NCBI GenBank assembly: GCA_003290165.1
Contig: QNQO01000461.1
Coordinates: forward strand, 248,001-312,000
Origin: Berberis thunbergii
Lineage: Eukaryota > Streptophyta > Magnoliopsida > Ranunculales > Berberidaceae
Reading direction: 5' to 3'
Length of the DNA: 64,000 nucleotides
The position numbers and the translations under genes were made by a program. The notes beneath the pieces were generated by a model. That model was not told the DNA's origin and searched no databases. It worked only from the letters and a program-made list of their open reading frames with translations. Below, one piece after another: positions 25,415 through 37,460 of this stretch. Position 1 is the stretch's first letter, and every line of letters starts with the position of its first letter.

Positions 25415-27496
25415 AATTATGATACCCATGATTTTTTTACACGTTACTAATCTGTGGTCGGACAAGTGATTCCGTTAATGAATGGAATGAACCAGTTGCA
25501 ATCCATTTCTGCAATTAGCAATTACTTGGTTCCAGATGTGTTGAGATTTATAATAAGACAACTTATATAGACAAGTTGTGTTACAGATAAGAACTTGGTT
25601 CTTATGGATCTCTTGGTCCAAATCAAGGTAAGTTCTGTGAGTTGAGATCAATAGCAACCATTGGCCAGTTGTAAAATTTTGGTATTGTAAAATCTATACT
25701 GAACTTGGAACCATCAGCTTGTTAGTTTGAGTTAATTGTGAACTACCAATGTCTCGAGTCTTGGAAGTTTTTCTGGAGCTACACTGCGACACTGCTCAAA
25801 CCATCGTTTTCAGTGTAATTTGTTGACCTAAGAAAATGTTGTTGAGCAAACTTTCTTGTGGCGACATGGTTGACTCAAACCATTATTTTCACACGTATCC
25901 ATGAAACTATGATTTGTGTGAATTAACAACTTCCAAAATACTTGTTTTTGGTATGAGTGGGTGTTTTTTTCGGAGAGAAGGAAACTCAAATGAAGTTTGT
26001 CATTTTAAAGAATTTATTTGGAGAGCATGAGATGTGGGGAAGAGAGGAAGTTGTTAGGTATCGAACCAAGACTTGGGGAATAAACCACCATAACCTTAGC
26101 CAATCAATCTGGATACCTTTGGCCCAACTATCTTCATTTACTTTACTCCATTGAATTCATCTCTCTTTCTAACTCCTCAAATGTTTATACCTTTTTGTCC
26201 CCTCCACCTTCATAAAAAAACCTTCACATTATCTCTAATTCTCATATCCCTCTTCAATTTTATACTCACTTCATTTTCTCTAACTTGTTCGTCTACCTCT
26301 CAAGCGTCCTCACTTCATTATTGGAGGAAATGGAATAGAGGAGAAGATACATAGAGTGAGGCGGGAACATTCATTTTTTTAATCTCTTAATCCCACCTCA
26401 GATGTTGTTGGCTGGATTCGACTCTGTGATCTAGTGATAGCATCTGCCATTGTTCAACCACTAAGTCATCACAACTTTTGGCAGAGGGAATATTCATTAA
26501 ATTGTTTTAAAAGCACATGTTGGGGTCCCATATAATCCAAATGGGTCCAGCCTTTTATCCGCATTTGTTATCCTTGCTAGCACTAGACATGCGCCTGGTT
26601 ACTGAGTTTCCTTTATTAATGTAATTTATTATTTTTCCAGGCTTTTGATATCACATGCAAAAAGTGATTCTAAAAATTTCATAATTTTTATAAAATTCAT
26701 AAATTTCTTACACACATTAAATTCATAACATTTATAGATGAATTTCATAAAATAATTAAAATTGAATTTTCATCGTATAGTTATTAAATTTTGTTTGAGG
26801 ATGTTTTTGTCATTTTAACATTTTAAATACATGAAGGATGAACTTGTGATATTGAATAATTGGAGTTTGAATTAGTGTTTTGCACACACCCTGAATGTGA
26901 ATATCACTTGATTTATGTCTGTGCTTGAAAAAATATATATTTATAGCAATTGTGAAAATTTTATCAATTAAAAATGTAAAGAATGAATAGTTTCAACTTT
27001 ACAATTTTATAATTATCAAATTTTATCTAAGGTTATTGATGTAGTTTAATTAATTGAGGATCAATTTGTAATGGTGAATGCCAATGGTAACGATTGTAAG
27101 GGCTTCTATGATTTGTTGTAAATTGATCTCTAGAAAGCATTATTATGAGTTCTTTTTAAAAAAAAATTAAAGTTTTTATAATAATCTAAGTATTTGGAGC
27201 TTACTTGCAATAGTTGAGTTTTGAATCAGAGTGCACATTATCAAAAACTAAAATATGCTTCCAATTGTGTTTCGATTTTGCATGATGTTAAGGAATGGTA
27301 TAAATGATTTTCTAATGTTTGATTGTGTATTTAATGACAGAAAAATAATTTTGCATTTGACTAGTTTTTTCATCTCTCATGAAAATTCGAATATTTGATT
27401 GAGCTAGGAAGTTTAGCTCTATTGCATAAAAACTAGATTTTCTTCCACTACCTATTCACATACTGCCTACAAGAAGTGCTTGTTGGAGTAATATTA
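25415..27496. other. intergenic, no recognised gene
   Basis: AT-rich DNA between the succinate-CoA ligase gene and the Copia LTR fragment. Short open frames at 25957-26354 have no recognisable domain. Confidence 0.4.
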
Positions 27497-27822
27497 GATC
27501 CACATCAAGACCTCATGTCAGTAATCAATGAATAGCAATTTAATTAGTGGGCACCTTAAGCCACTAATGAAGAGTACGAACGCAATAACCCTCACAATCC
27601 AAGCAATACGGATTTGAGAATTCTTCCACATCTAAAACCTTTATCATATGTTTGTCAAACTGGATGGGAAAGTAAGAGGTAAAGAAAATTAGGTTTAGAG
27701 TTAGAAACTCAACTGTATATATAAAGCCATAATTTTATTATTAGCCTATCATCAATAATAGACTTATAATGAGACTTAAATTGGTGCCTACACATAAATA
27801 ACCTCCATACTCAATTTATAAT
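27497..27822 (-). mobile_element. solo Copia LTR fragment, same family as the LTR near 55.0-55.35 kb
   Basis: The segment aligns in order with 55021-55345. Shared blocks are AAGACCTCATGTCAGTAA, CAATTTAATTAGTGGG, AAGCAATACG, GGGAAAGTAAGAG and TATATAAAGCCATAATT versus TATATAGAGCCATAATT. No internal Copia sequence follows. Its right end is fused to the truncated left arm of the Mutator-like element, and the 20-bp string ATAATAGACTTATAATGAGA occurs both inside the LTR and at the junction. Confidence 0.7.
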
Positions 27823-27832
27823 AGACTTATAA

Positions 27833-29305
27833 TGAGATAGAGAAGAAGCAGGTTCCCCTTCGAATCCACCGAGGAATAGTGAAGCCGCTCCCTATCTTTC
27901 TCCCCCCCGAAGACCAACAGTCCCACCCTCTCGACAGTCCCTGAGAAGACGAAGACGAACACCCTCTCCCAAAAGGTAAAGCTTCCACTTTTCTTTTAGT
28001 TTATTTTCCCTCTCATTCTCTCCCTCTTTGTGTGTGATTTCTTGTTGGGGATTTCTAGTTTCTACTAGATCTAGGGTTTCTTTGCTTTGATATTGATTTG
28101 AAACCCAAGATCGAGCAAAAAAAAATAAAATTTGATTTCATATTCTAGGGTTTATGGATTTTGAACAAATGGGGTTTTTAGATTTGTGGTGTGCATTCTT
28201 CATTTCTGTGTTTTAGCAACAAAAAAAAAATTTCGATTTCAGGTCTATCATTTCTGTGTTTTAGCAAAAAAAATTTACCTGTAAAGTTTTCTCCTTTTGA
28301 CTCAGATTTGTCTATAAAATGTTTTTTTTTGGGAGATCAGGTCTATCAATATCAAGTTATCAACTATGTTGGTTGTTGTTTACACTGTTGTTCTGTAAAA
28401 GTTGTCTCTTTGGAGGTATGATGAGTTGGTTTAGGTTTATGCCTATGAAGTTGTTTGGTTTGGGATTTTGTTCTTTGGTTCATTCATAAATGTTTACTAA
28501 CCAACACGAAAAGTTCCAATACAAATTTTTTTTTTTTGAAGAAACATTTTCCTCATCCACCTACATAACAAAGGAAAAAAAACTTTTGATGGAAAAAAAG
28601 AAGAAGCCATTGTTAAGTACAATGTTGAGGTGTCCATATAATACAACAGAGATTATAATGGTATTGTGTTTGTAAATGGTGGTTTTATTGTTATGGTGCT
28701 TTTACTGATTAAATGTTTAGTTAGTGAAAAGAGTTACCCTTGATCACAATCATGACTTACTCTTGTTTAGCCATAATACTGCTCCTACTTCATGCATTGC
28801 TCAGTGATGATATATAGCCTTCACATAGAAGAAAAATTATATGAAAAAAGTTGTTGATATATATTGCATACCAAGAAAAACTATATGGAAAAGTTTATAA
28901 ACTATCTAGTTTGATCTTACAGTTAATCCTCAAGTGTAAACAGAGAAATTGGCTAGTATAGTTTAGAGAATGTTTTTTGTATTTTTGTATATCTTTCTGT
29001 ATTTCTTGTACATATTAAATAAATAAAATCTTTTTCTATCTTTGACTATCGAAGATCTGTTATTAATTGAACATCTCGTTATACTAGCTGAACCCTAGTA
29101 TCGGCACCGTTCGTTCTAACATATCAAAGATAGAATCTCTGTATTGATTCTATGTTTTGTATTCCATTTCTATTTTGATTTCTGCATATCATACTGCTTG
29201 TCATCTCTCTGTGATTAACCATTGTTGTTGTTATAATGAAAATAAAATTAAGGCTTTGATTGGTATTGCTTTGTTGGAGCACATGGGCTAAAGCATGCAT
29301 TATTG
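27833..29305 (+). repeat. left inverted arm of the Mutator-like element, with transposase leader
   Basis: Inverted partner of 35930-37460. The outer part is CT-rich, like a 5' UTR, and ends at a splice-donor-like CCAAAAG|GTAAAG near 27976. The transposase transcript may therefore start inside the arm and have a leader intron. A 45-bp block (GAACATCTCGTTATACTAGC and following) occurs at 29069 and again just inside the arm at 29357. Confidence 0.75.
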
Positions 29306-29500
29306 TTTATCTTCTTCTTCTTTTCTTTCAAAACTTTCTAAGAACTTTTCCTGCACGAACATCTCGTTATACTAGCTCACACCTAGTATCGGCACCGTTC
29401 GCTTGAATATTTTAAACAAATGTCTTTTGAAAATCTTGTTTTATTTGTTATAGTTTATAACAAATACATTTTTGATAATTTATAAACAAACATTACAAGA

Positions 29501-31938
29501 ATGGATATTGTAGAAGATAATGATTGTATGTTGGTGGAAGAAAATGTAAAAGAGGTCAGGGAACCTAAAGATGGGATGGAATTCGTCAACCTTGACGAGT
29601 TCCAACGATATTATCATGAATATGGTAATAGAAAGGGATTTCCAGTGAAAATAATGACTACTGAAAAACATGGTGATAGAAAACCTACGTTCATTCAACT
29701 TTCATGTGATCGGACTGGGAAGCAAAGAGGTGATGGAAAAAATGTTTTGGGATTGCGTCCGTCGACCAAATGTGGTTGTAAGGCTAAGATTAGAGGTCAT
29801 ATACGGGTTGATGGAACAGTTTCAGTGAAAAGAGTTACACTTGATCACAATCACGCGTTAAACCCTAGTAAATCGAAATTTTATCGAAAGAATAGATCTA
29901 CGAGCTCGTATGTCAAGAAGAAGCTTGAATATAATGATAGGGCAGGTATTAGACCAAATAAGAGTTATTCGTCATGTGTTGTTGAAGTTGGTGGGCATGA
30001 AATTTTGCTTTTTTCCCAAAAAGACTGTTACAATTATTTGGACAAAGTGAGGAAGTTGAGACTTGGTGAGGGGGATGTGATGGCTCTTCATAACTACTTC
30101 CAAAGAATGCAAGCTAATAATGCTGATTTCTTTTATATAATGGATTTGGATGATGAAGGTAGGTTGAGAAATGTATTTTGGGCAGACGCATGGAGCAGGG
30201 CAGCTTACAAGAAGTTTGGGGATGTTGTTACATTTAACACTACATACTTGACAAATAAGTATGAGATGCCATTTGCTTCTTTTGTTGGGGTGAATCATCA
30301 CGGTCAGTCAATTCTTTTGGAATGTGGATTGATATGTGGTGAGACGATTGAAGAATTTGTTTGACTTTTTCAAACATGGCTCGTGTGTATGAATGACAAT
30401 GCTCTGTCGGCTATAATCACTGATTAAGATAGGGCAATGAAGAGGGTCATTGAAATTGTATTTCCTAGCACACGACACAGATGGTGCTTGTGGCATATCA
30501 TGAAGAAGTTGCCTGAAAAACTGTCTGGTTGCAATCAATATGAGGCGATCAAGTTTGCAATGCAAAGAGTAGTTTATGATTCCCTGTCTCATGATGAGTT
30601 TGAAGAAAATTGGCATGGTTTTATTGAGAAATATAGTCTGCATGAAAATGACTGGTTGGGTGGATTATACTATGAAAGGATGCGATGGGTGCCAATATTT
30701 CAAAGAAATGATTTTTGGGCGGGGATGTCTTCAACTCAAAGGAGTGAAAACATGAATGTTTTTTTTGATGGTTATGTTAATTCGAATACCACATTGAAGC
30801 AATTTGTAGAACAGTATGAAAATGCACAACGAAGTAAAGTCCAAAATGAAGTTGAACAAGACTTTAAATCTTTTAGCCGAAGGATTCCATGCATTACTCC
30901 TTATGCAATAGAGAAAAAAATTTCAAAATGCTTACACTACAATTTTTTTTTAAAGAGATCCAACAAGAGATAGCAGGGAATCTATGTTGTAGAATTGTGG
31001 GTGAAGATATGGATGGGGGTGGCTGTGAGTTGTACACTATTAAACAAGACTTGCTGATAAATGATAGGCAACGATCAATCCATTATGTAGTCTCTTTAAA
31101 TGTTGACGACTTTGGCATCAAGTGTGATTGTCAATTGTTTGAGTTCAGGGGGATTTTATGCAAACATATATTGAAAGTCTTGTTTGAAAGAGAGATTCAT
31201 GATATACCTGATAACTATGTTCTTCGGAGGTGGAGGAAAGATGATAGGATGGCTCATACGAAGGTGAAAATTGTTTATTCAGATTGGGAAATGAAGCCTG
31301 AAAATGTGCGATTTGAAAATATGTGCAATGCCTTCTATGAAATGGCTGAATTCTCCGCTAAGGATGAAAAGAAGACATGCAAAGTTCAAGAATGGATCAC
31401 TTTGAAGATGGAACAATATAAAATTGTCGGTGGTGATAAGCATGTTGATTCACAGAGGTATTTGGAAGTGGGCACCACTACTTCTAGTTCCGCCATCCAG
31501 ATTCATAGTCCATTAGCGGTTCGTAGCAAAGGACGACCGTCTAAATCAAGGATGAAATCCACCGTCGAGAAGATGTGTAAAAGGAAGCAAAGGAAAAAAA
31601 AAGACATGCAAACGAATCAGGTCATTGAGACTAATCTGGTATGTTTTGCAATGTGTTTTATGAATGTATATTTTTTTAAGTTACATATATTGAAAATTTT
31701 ATTTACAAATGTCATTTGTAGGGTTTACAGTGTATGCCTTATGTTATGCCTCATGAAAGCAATACAATGCCTAGTCAAAGCAATACACAGGTTTGTTTGT
31801 TATATTTACAAGGTATGAATCAGTAAGTATGTTTGCCCACTTATGATTTGTATGTTTGTTATCGTTAAGGATGATAATACGGGGTGATGCGATTTACAAC
31901 CTGGAAGCGTTGATCAATTCTACTCGCTCCTCTCATAG
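29501..31938 (+). pseudogene. FAR1/FHY3-type MULE transposase, broken
   Basis: The reading frame from MDIVEDND shows a FAR1 DNA-binding domain at residues about 30-125 (FQRYYHEYGNRKGFPVKI, LSCD, CGCKAK, DHNHAL). The MULE catalytic region follows (TTYLTNKYEMPFASFVGVNH, RHRWCLWHIMKKLPEK). The C-terminal SWIM zinc finger is CDCQLFEFRGILCKHIL near 31120-31175. Lesions: TGA at 30362-30364 where the family has Trp; TAA at 30425-30427 where it has Gln; a frameshift in the nine-T run at 30943-30951; and a stop in the last exon (DDNTG, then TGA). The first catalytic Asp of the DDE triad, expected in FDTTYLTNKY, is Asn (codon 30236-30238). Small 3' exons are inferred near 31722-31790 and 31870-31938. 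It may have been domesticated or mobile once, but cannot encode a full transposase now. Confidence 0.85.
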
Positions 31939-33268
31939 GTACATATTTTGTATTTTGTATGATTTTCTTTGTACGGTTTGTTAGTTTGTTATGTGTTTTG
32001 TATGTCTCCTATTATTTCTTTTTTTATCAGTATTATTTATTTTTGCAGCCACCAGGTTCAAGCCACAGAATGGACTATACAAATTATAGGTTATGATAAG
32101 GTTGGTGAAGCTTGTTCATGACTTTCATGTTTATTACTCCCGTTCATGCATTATCATTTTAAAAACGACTAACATTATGCATTATCAATTTTCAGAATGT
32201 AAAGAAGACTGATTTTGGTTTCTGAAATATAAAAAAGAATGTAAAGAAGACTGACATGCTTTCAGAACGTAAAAAAAAACTGACATTATGCATTACTTCA
32301 TTTGACATTATGCTGAAGGTTTGGCAGACTGACACTATGCTGATACCCTGCTGGAGAAAGAATTGAAGTGAATTGGACTACATTATGCTGAAGATTTGGT
32401 AGACTTGTTATTGTCAGTCTTTTCTAGATTATGTAATCAGCTTGTGTAGCAAATCAAACATTCTGTAATGAGCTTGTGTAGCTTTTGTAATGGCGTTCTA
32501 GATTACTGTCAGTAGACTAGCTATGCTTGATTTGCATGTTATTACAATTTTGTTCAGGTTTTGTTCAGTAAACAATCAGTTACTGCTGCGATTTTGTTCA
32601 GTAAACTAACTGTGATTTTGTTCAGATTACTGTCAGTAGACTAGCTTCTGCGATTTTGTTCAGTAGACTAGCTGCTGCTGTAATTCAGAATGTTTACAAT
32701 CAGTTGCTGCTGAAATTTACAGAAATTGTTCTATTTAGGTGTTTTGGCAACATCATAGCAAAAGCTATGGTTTTAGCAAGTGCTTCTACAAACAATAACA
32801 TTACTCTCTCCATGAGGCCTCACTCACTCTCACTGTCTCTGAGATCTATATCTTCTCTAGTACCACAAAATATCAGTAATAATTCTGCTGCCCCCTTGAA
32901 AGTGTGTCAAAATAATTTGCCTGTACAAGGGAAGGATTGAAACATTTTCATATTAATAGAAGAAAAGGGCATGGCTTTCTACAAGCAATGACAAGGATGA
33001 GCCCTGCAACAGATATAGGGCTAGTGTACCAAAAGGACATGTTTTCTGCGAGCATAATCTAATATAACAACTCAACAAGATGAACAAATATGTAACACAC
33101 AATAGAGAGAAATAATATATCAAAACATATGATCACTTTCATTCAGGAAGTCTTAGATACTTGATTGTTTGCAACTCAAAACGAGTAAAGTACCAATTGT
33201 TTGCAATAATCTATTTCTTCATCGCCCCAAAAACAATTGGCTGCCATGAATAAGTTCAACCGTTTGGT
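31939..33268. other. Mutator-like element interior, no recognised gene
   Basis: AT-rich DNA between the transposase end and the opposite-strand cargo. Short related words (GATTTTGTTCAGTA, ACTGTCAGTAGACTAG, GACTGACATTATGC) recur between 32280 and 32690. This suggests local duplication. No domain is recognised. Confidence 0.4.
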
Positions 33269-33371
33269 CTAGACTTTGTATTCAACAACGAAGTACACTC
33301 CACAAATCCCAATGGTCATTCCATTGGTGCTCCAATGTGCCACATGCGAATCTAGCCACTTCAAGTCAAAC
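33269..33371 (-). pseudogene. terminal-exon-like fragment inside the Mutator-like element, family unknown
   Basis: On the minus strand an acceptor (CCCACAG) precedes a 34-codon open stretch ending in TAG. It reads FDLKWLDSHVAHWSTNGMTI and then GICGVYFVVEYKV. It looks like a real final exon, with balanced composition, no low complexity and a correct acceptor, but I recognise no family. It lies antisense to the transposase, so it may be cargo. Confidence 0.35.
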
Positions 33372-34287
33372 CTGTGGGCACTCACACATGCAAAGGTAAG
33401 AAACTTGATATCTTCAACAAACTCTCATCCAATAAGCAATGTAACAAGACTCCAATATCTGCAATTAAAAATCAAATGTTTCACTATCAATTTTACTCTT
33501 ACACAGCAAAAATAATATTTACAAATAGCATAATCTTGCACTGCAAAAATAACATTAGACAAGCACACAGATTCATTTGCCTTTCAAACAGATATGAAAC
33601 ACAAGAACATAAAAGGAAAAGCAAAATCAAATTGCATCCAAATGTCTTTAACTTGAAAAAGGTTGGATTGTCTATTAAGAATAACATATGGCTTTAAACA
33701 TGAAACACCATGTTTAAAACCAAGCAAGCATAGCATATAACCACCAAAACTCAAAGCAAGCATAAAACCAAGTAGCACAGTGCAAATATTCAGATAACAT
33801 GATATAAGAGCAAAATTGTGATGTAGAAAAGCTAAATCTTTCATATATCTGTCCTAGCATCAGTGCTTCATTTGTTTATCCTCGCCTACTATCCAGGACT
33901 CTTTAGTTTACATATACTACCCAGTACCCACATGCCATCAGGCTGTTGTTTAAGATCTCAGTGATAAACCATTGAACCTACATGTCATTGGAGGCAAACA
34001 ATGTTTAAAGTTCATGCAGTCATTAATTAAACAAGGGAGATTGTCACTTTTTCCCACACCTCAAGCAACAAATACAGTGAAACATAAGTAGTATTCCAGG
34101 TTAAACAAAAACTGATAGGAGCATTGAGGTTAATGAATCACGTCAAGCCTATAATTAAATAAATAACTGTTTTTTTTGTGGTTGGAATAAATAACATTGG
34201 TTAAGACTCAACTATTTATGGTCTATACAAAAATCAAGCCCTTATATGGTATATCAAACATAAAAAAACCAAGTAAATCTAATATAC

Positions 34288-34376
34288 CTTTTCACATTTC
34301 TTACTGCAGAACAAGTTTCCTTCAGGACAACCATCCAGCTTCATGTGTCTTATTTTCCTTAAGCACTTAACATGAT
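34288..34376 (-). pseudogene. PHD-finger-like exon fragment (IDM1-type acetyltransferase resemblance)
   Basis: An 89-nt minus-strand exon has an acceptor (CTTGTAG) and donor (AAG|GTATAT) at its borders. It reads HVKCLRKIRHMKLDGCPEGN and then LFCSKKCEK. The spacing H-x2-C-x16-C-x2-C resembles the second half of the PHD finger in plant IDM1-like chromatin acetyltransferases, where the pattern is HVGCL...LPEGNWFC..C. One CxxC position differs, with C-P-E-G-N-L-F-C-S-K-K-C. No other PHD or GNAT exons were identified nearby, so it is an isolated fragment. Confidence 0.4.
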
Positions 34377-34812
34377 CTACAAGAACATAATATAGGAATA
34401 CATTTAGAGCATTCAGAAAATTAATCCCAAAATTTTCTTACTTCACGAACTTATCACACTATTTTCCTTAGGAATACATGAACTCTATCTGTTGATATGA
34501 ATTAGGTGAATCCATCCTGCAGAGCATTACAAAAACAAGTCAGATCTTATCACACTATTGAATAAGCAAATCAGTGCACTTACAGAAAGTAGGAAGTCTG
34601 ATGAAGAATCCTGGCAGAATTTGGAATGCAAACAACAAGCTACACTCCGCAACCACAGCTTGCGTTCAAAAAAGAATAACAAGAACAATATGAAACAAAA
34701 ACATACCATACGGAAGAAAAAAAAGAACAATATCAAACACAAATTTCATTGGATTATGAAATATATTCACATAATACATATGTATGTACATAATACATTA
34801 CATATAATTCCA

Positions 34813-35193
34813 TCATTCGTCCAAGAGATTAAGAATAAATATTAAACCTAAGATAATAAGTACAATTATCAAAGTATTGATTAAGTCCCTCGTAAAAGCC
34901 CAATGATCATTGTTCCCTTGGGTGACATTTTTTTGATCATTCGATGGACCGACTTGATCGTCAAAAACTACATCGTTAACTTCGACATCTTCATTGTTGT
35001 TCAATTCCTCCAAATCTCTCCTCGCCGCTTCTGAGCGAACCTACAACTCGTATGATTCCTCAGCTTCTTCGACTGACATAAACCCTTTGTAAGAAGCACC
35101 CCTCTACCCTGATACTGTGGATAAACATGCGGGCCAGTTTAGGTATACTCCAGGCTGATGACCTCGATAGACAACGTACGCTCTGAATGTCAT
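34813..35193 (-). pseudogene. RNase H1 N-terminal (caulimovirus VI-like) domain protein with C-terminal membrane anchor, broken
   Basis: From ATG at 35193 the frame reads MTFRAYVVYRGHQPGVYLNW, then a stop at 35104-35106 in place of an expected aromatic residue. It continues GASYKGFMSVEEAEESYEL, a second stop (35041-35043), and a hydrophilic acidic linker. The end is a hydrophobic helix, LINTLIIVLIILGLIFIL, before the true stop. The first 50 residues match the RNase H1 N-terminal hybrid-binding fold: YVVYRG..PGVY..W..C, then G..YKGF...EEAE. The catalytic RNase H domain is absent. An acceptor-like TGCAG lies just before the ATG, so upstream exons may exist. It lies inside the Mutator-like element, antisense to its transposase. 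Confidence 0.6.
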
Positions 35194-35849
35194 TCCTGCA
35201 TTTAAAAAAATAAATGTCGCGATAGATACACATGTGGATAGTGTTTCTTCTTAAGCTACCTAATGGTCATATCTCATTATCTTCAGACTATAAACAACAA
35301 TTCTATACTTCAGAGTTTCTAGCGTTGAACAACACAATGCAAAACTCGATTACTTTTCTAAATTGTGTATGTATCAAGTGACATATATTTAAATTGGGAA
35401 GAACTCCACCCATCTATCTTCTCCATTTCAAACCATAAATCAGCTATTGAATCAAGCTTAGTTTGAAGTTACCAGTCACAACAGGAGAGGATATAAGGAA
35501 GAGGGAAGTATAATGTGAGAGGCTGTTGGAATTCAGGCGTGCGAACAAAGTCGAAAATCACACAAAGGTCTAAAAGTTCATTAACATCTTGAAACTCTAG
35601 TACATAAAGCTAAGATGTACAGACTATTTCTGAACAAAAATCGTAAACCCTAGATCTAAAATAAGATATCTAATTCTAGATCTAAACTCTACTACATAAA
35701 GCTAATTCTACATCAAGAACATAATAACCATAATTTGATGTTATACTCATAATTTGATGTTTTCTAACTTGCTATCTTAGCATTTAAGATAGTTTTGATC
35801 ATAACCTGATACCACAACCTACACAAACCAATACCTCTATGAAACCAAG

Positions 35850-37460
35850 GTTGACGAATTCCATCCCATCTATAGGTTCCCTCACCTCTTCTACATTTTC
35901 TTCAAACAACATACAATCATTATCTTCTACACTTTAGCCCATGAGCTCCAACAAAGCAATACCAATCAAAGCTTTAATTTTATTTTCATTATAACAACAA
36001 CAATGGTTAATCACAGAGAGATGATAAGCAGTATGATATGCAGAAATCAAAACAGAAATGAAATACAAAACATAGAATCAATACAGAGATTCTATATAGA
36101 ATCAATACAGAGATTCTATCTTTGATATGTTAGAACGAACAATGCCGATACTAGGGTTCAGCTAGTATAACGAGATGTTCAATTAATAACAGATCTTGGA
36201 TAGTCAGAGATAGAGAAAATATTTTATTTATTTAATATGTACAAGAAATATAGAAAGATATACAAAAATTCAAAAAAAATCTCTAAACTATACTAGAGAT
36301 CGATACAGCCTCAAGCCAATTTCTTGGTTTACACTTGAGGATTAACTGTAAGATCAAACAAGATAGTTTATAAACTTTCCATATAGTTTTTCTTCGTATG
36401 AAATATATATCAACAACTTTTTCATATAGTTTTTCTTCTATGTGGAGGATATATATCATCATTGAGCAATGCATGAAGTAGGAGCAGTATTATGGCTAAA
36501 CAAGAGTAAGTCATGATTGTGATCAAGGGTAACTCTTTTCACTAACCAAACATTTAATCAGTAAAAGCACCATAACAATAAAAACACGATTTACAAACAC
36601 AATACCATTATAATCTCTGTTGTATTATATGGACACCTCAACATTGTACTTAACAATGGCTTCTTTTTTTTCCATCAAATTTTTTTTTCCTTTGTTATGT
36701 AGGTGGATGAGGAAAATGTTCCTTCAAAAAAAAAAGTTGTATTGGAACTTTTCGTGTTGGTTAGTGAACATTCATGAATGAACCAAAGAACAAAATCCCA
36801 AACCAAACAACTTCATAGGCATAAACCTAAACCAACTCATCATACCTCCAAAGAGACAACTTTTACAGAACAACAGTGTAAACAACAACCAACATAGTTG
36901 ATAACTTGATATTGATAGACCTGATCTCCAAAAAAAAAAAACATTTTATAGACAAATCTGAGTCAAAAGGAGAAAATTTATAAGTAAATTTTTTTTGCTA
37001 AAACACAGAAATGATAGACCCGAAATCGAAAAAAAATTTTGTTGCTAAAACACAGAAATGAAGAATGCACACCACAAATCTAAAAACCCCATTTGTTCAA
37101 AATCCATAAACCCTAGATCTTGGGTTTATAAAATCCATAAACCCTAGAATATGAAATCAAAATTTTTTTTGCTCGATCTTGGGTTTCAATTCAATATCAA
37201 AGCAAAGAAACCCTAGATCTAGTAGAAACTAGAAATCCCCAACAAGAAATCACACACAAAGAGGGAGAGAATGAGAGGGAAAATAAACTAAATGAAAGGT
37301 GGAAGCTTTACCTTTTGGGAGAGGGTGTTCGTCTTCGTCTTCTCAGGGACGGTCGAGAGGGAGGGACTGTCGATCTTCGGGAGAAGAATGAGAGGGAACG
37401 ACTTCACTATTCCTCGGTGGATTCGAAGGGGGACCTGCTTCTTCTTTGTCTCTGTCGAGA
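35850..37460 (-). repeat. right inverted arm of the Mutator-like element, including a copy of the transposase 5' end
   Basis: Inverted partner of the left arm. It also continues inward past the left arm's boundary. The complement of about 35860-35933 reads TGTAGAAGATAATGATTG and on through GATGGGATGGAATTCGTCAA, a diverged copy of the transposase start (29507-29590). About 200 bp present on the left (29300-29506) is missing here. A local 22-bp duplication (ATAGAATCAATACAGAGATT) lies near 36075-36118. Confidence 0.7.

Noticed and set aside
29972..30301. minus-strand frame opposite the transposase
   Set aside because: It is a shadow of the FAR1-type coding sequence, which shows clear family motifs on the plus strand.
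34813..35193. endogenous caulimovirus fragment
   Set aside because: The YVVYRG...YKGF fold also occurs in cellular RNase H1-type proteins; no movement, coat or polymerase remnants are nearby, and the membrane tail is unlike the viral protein.
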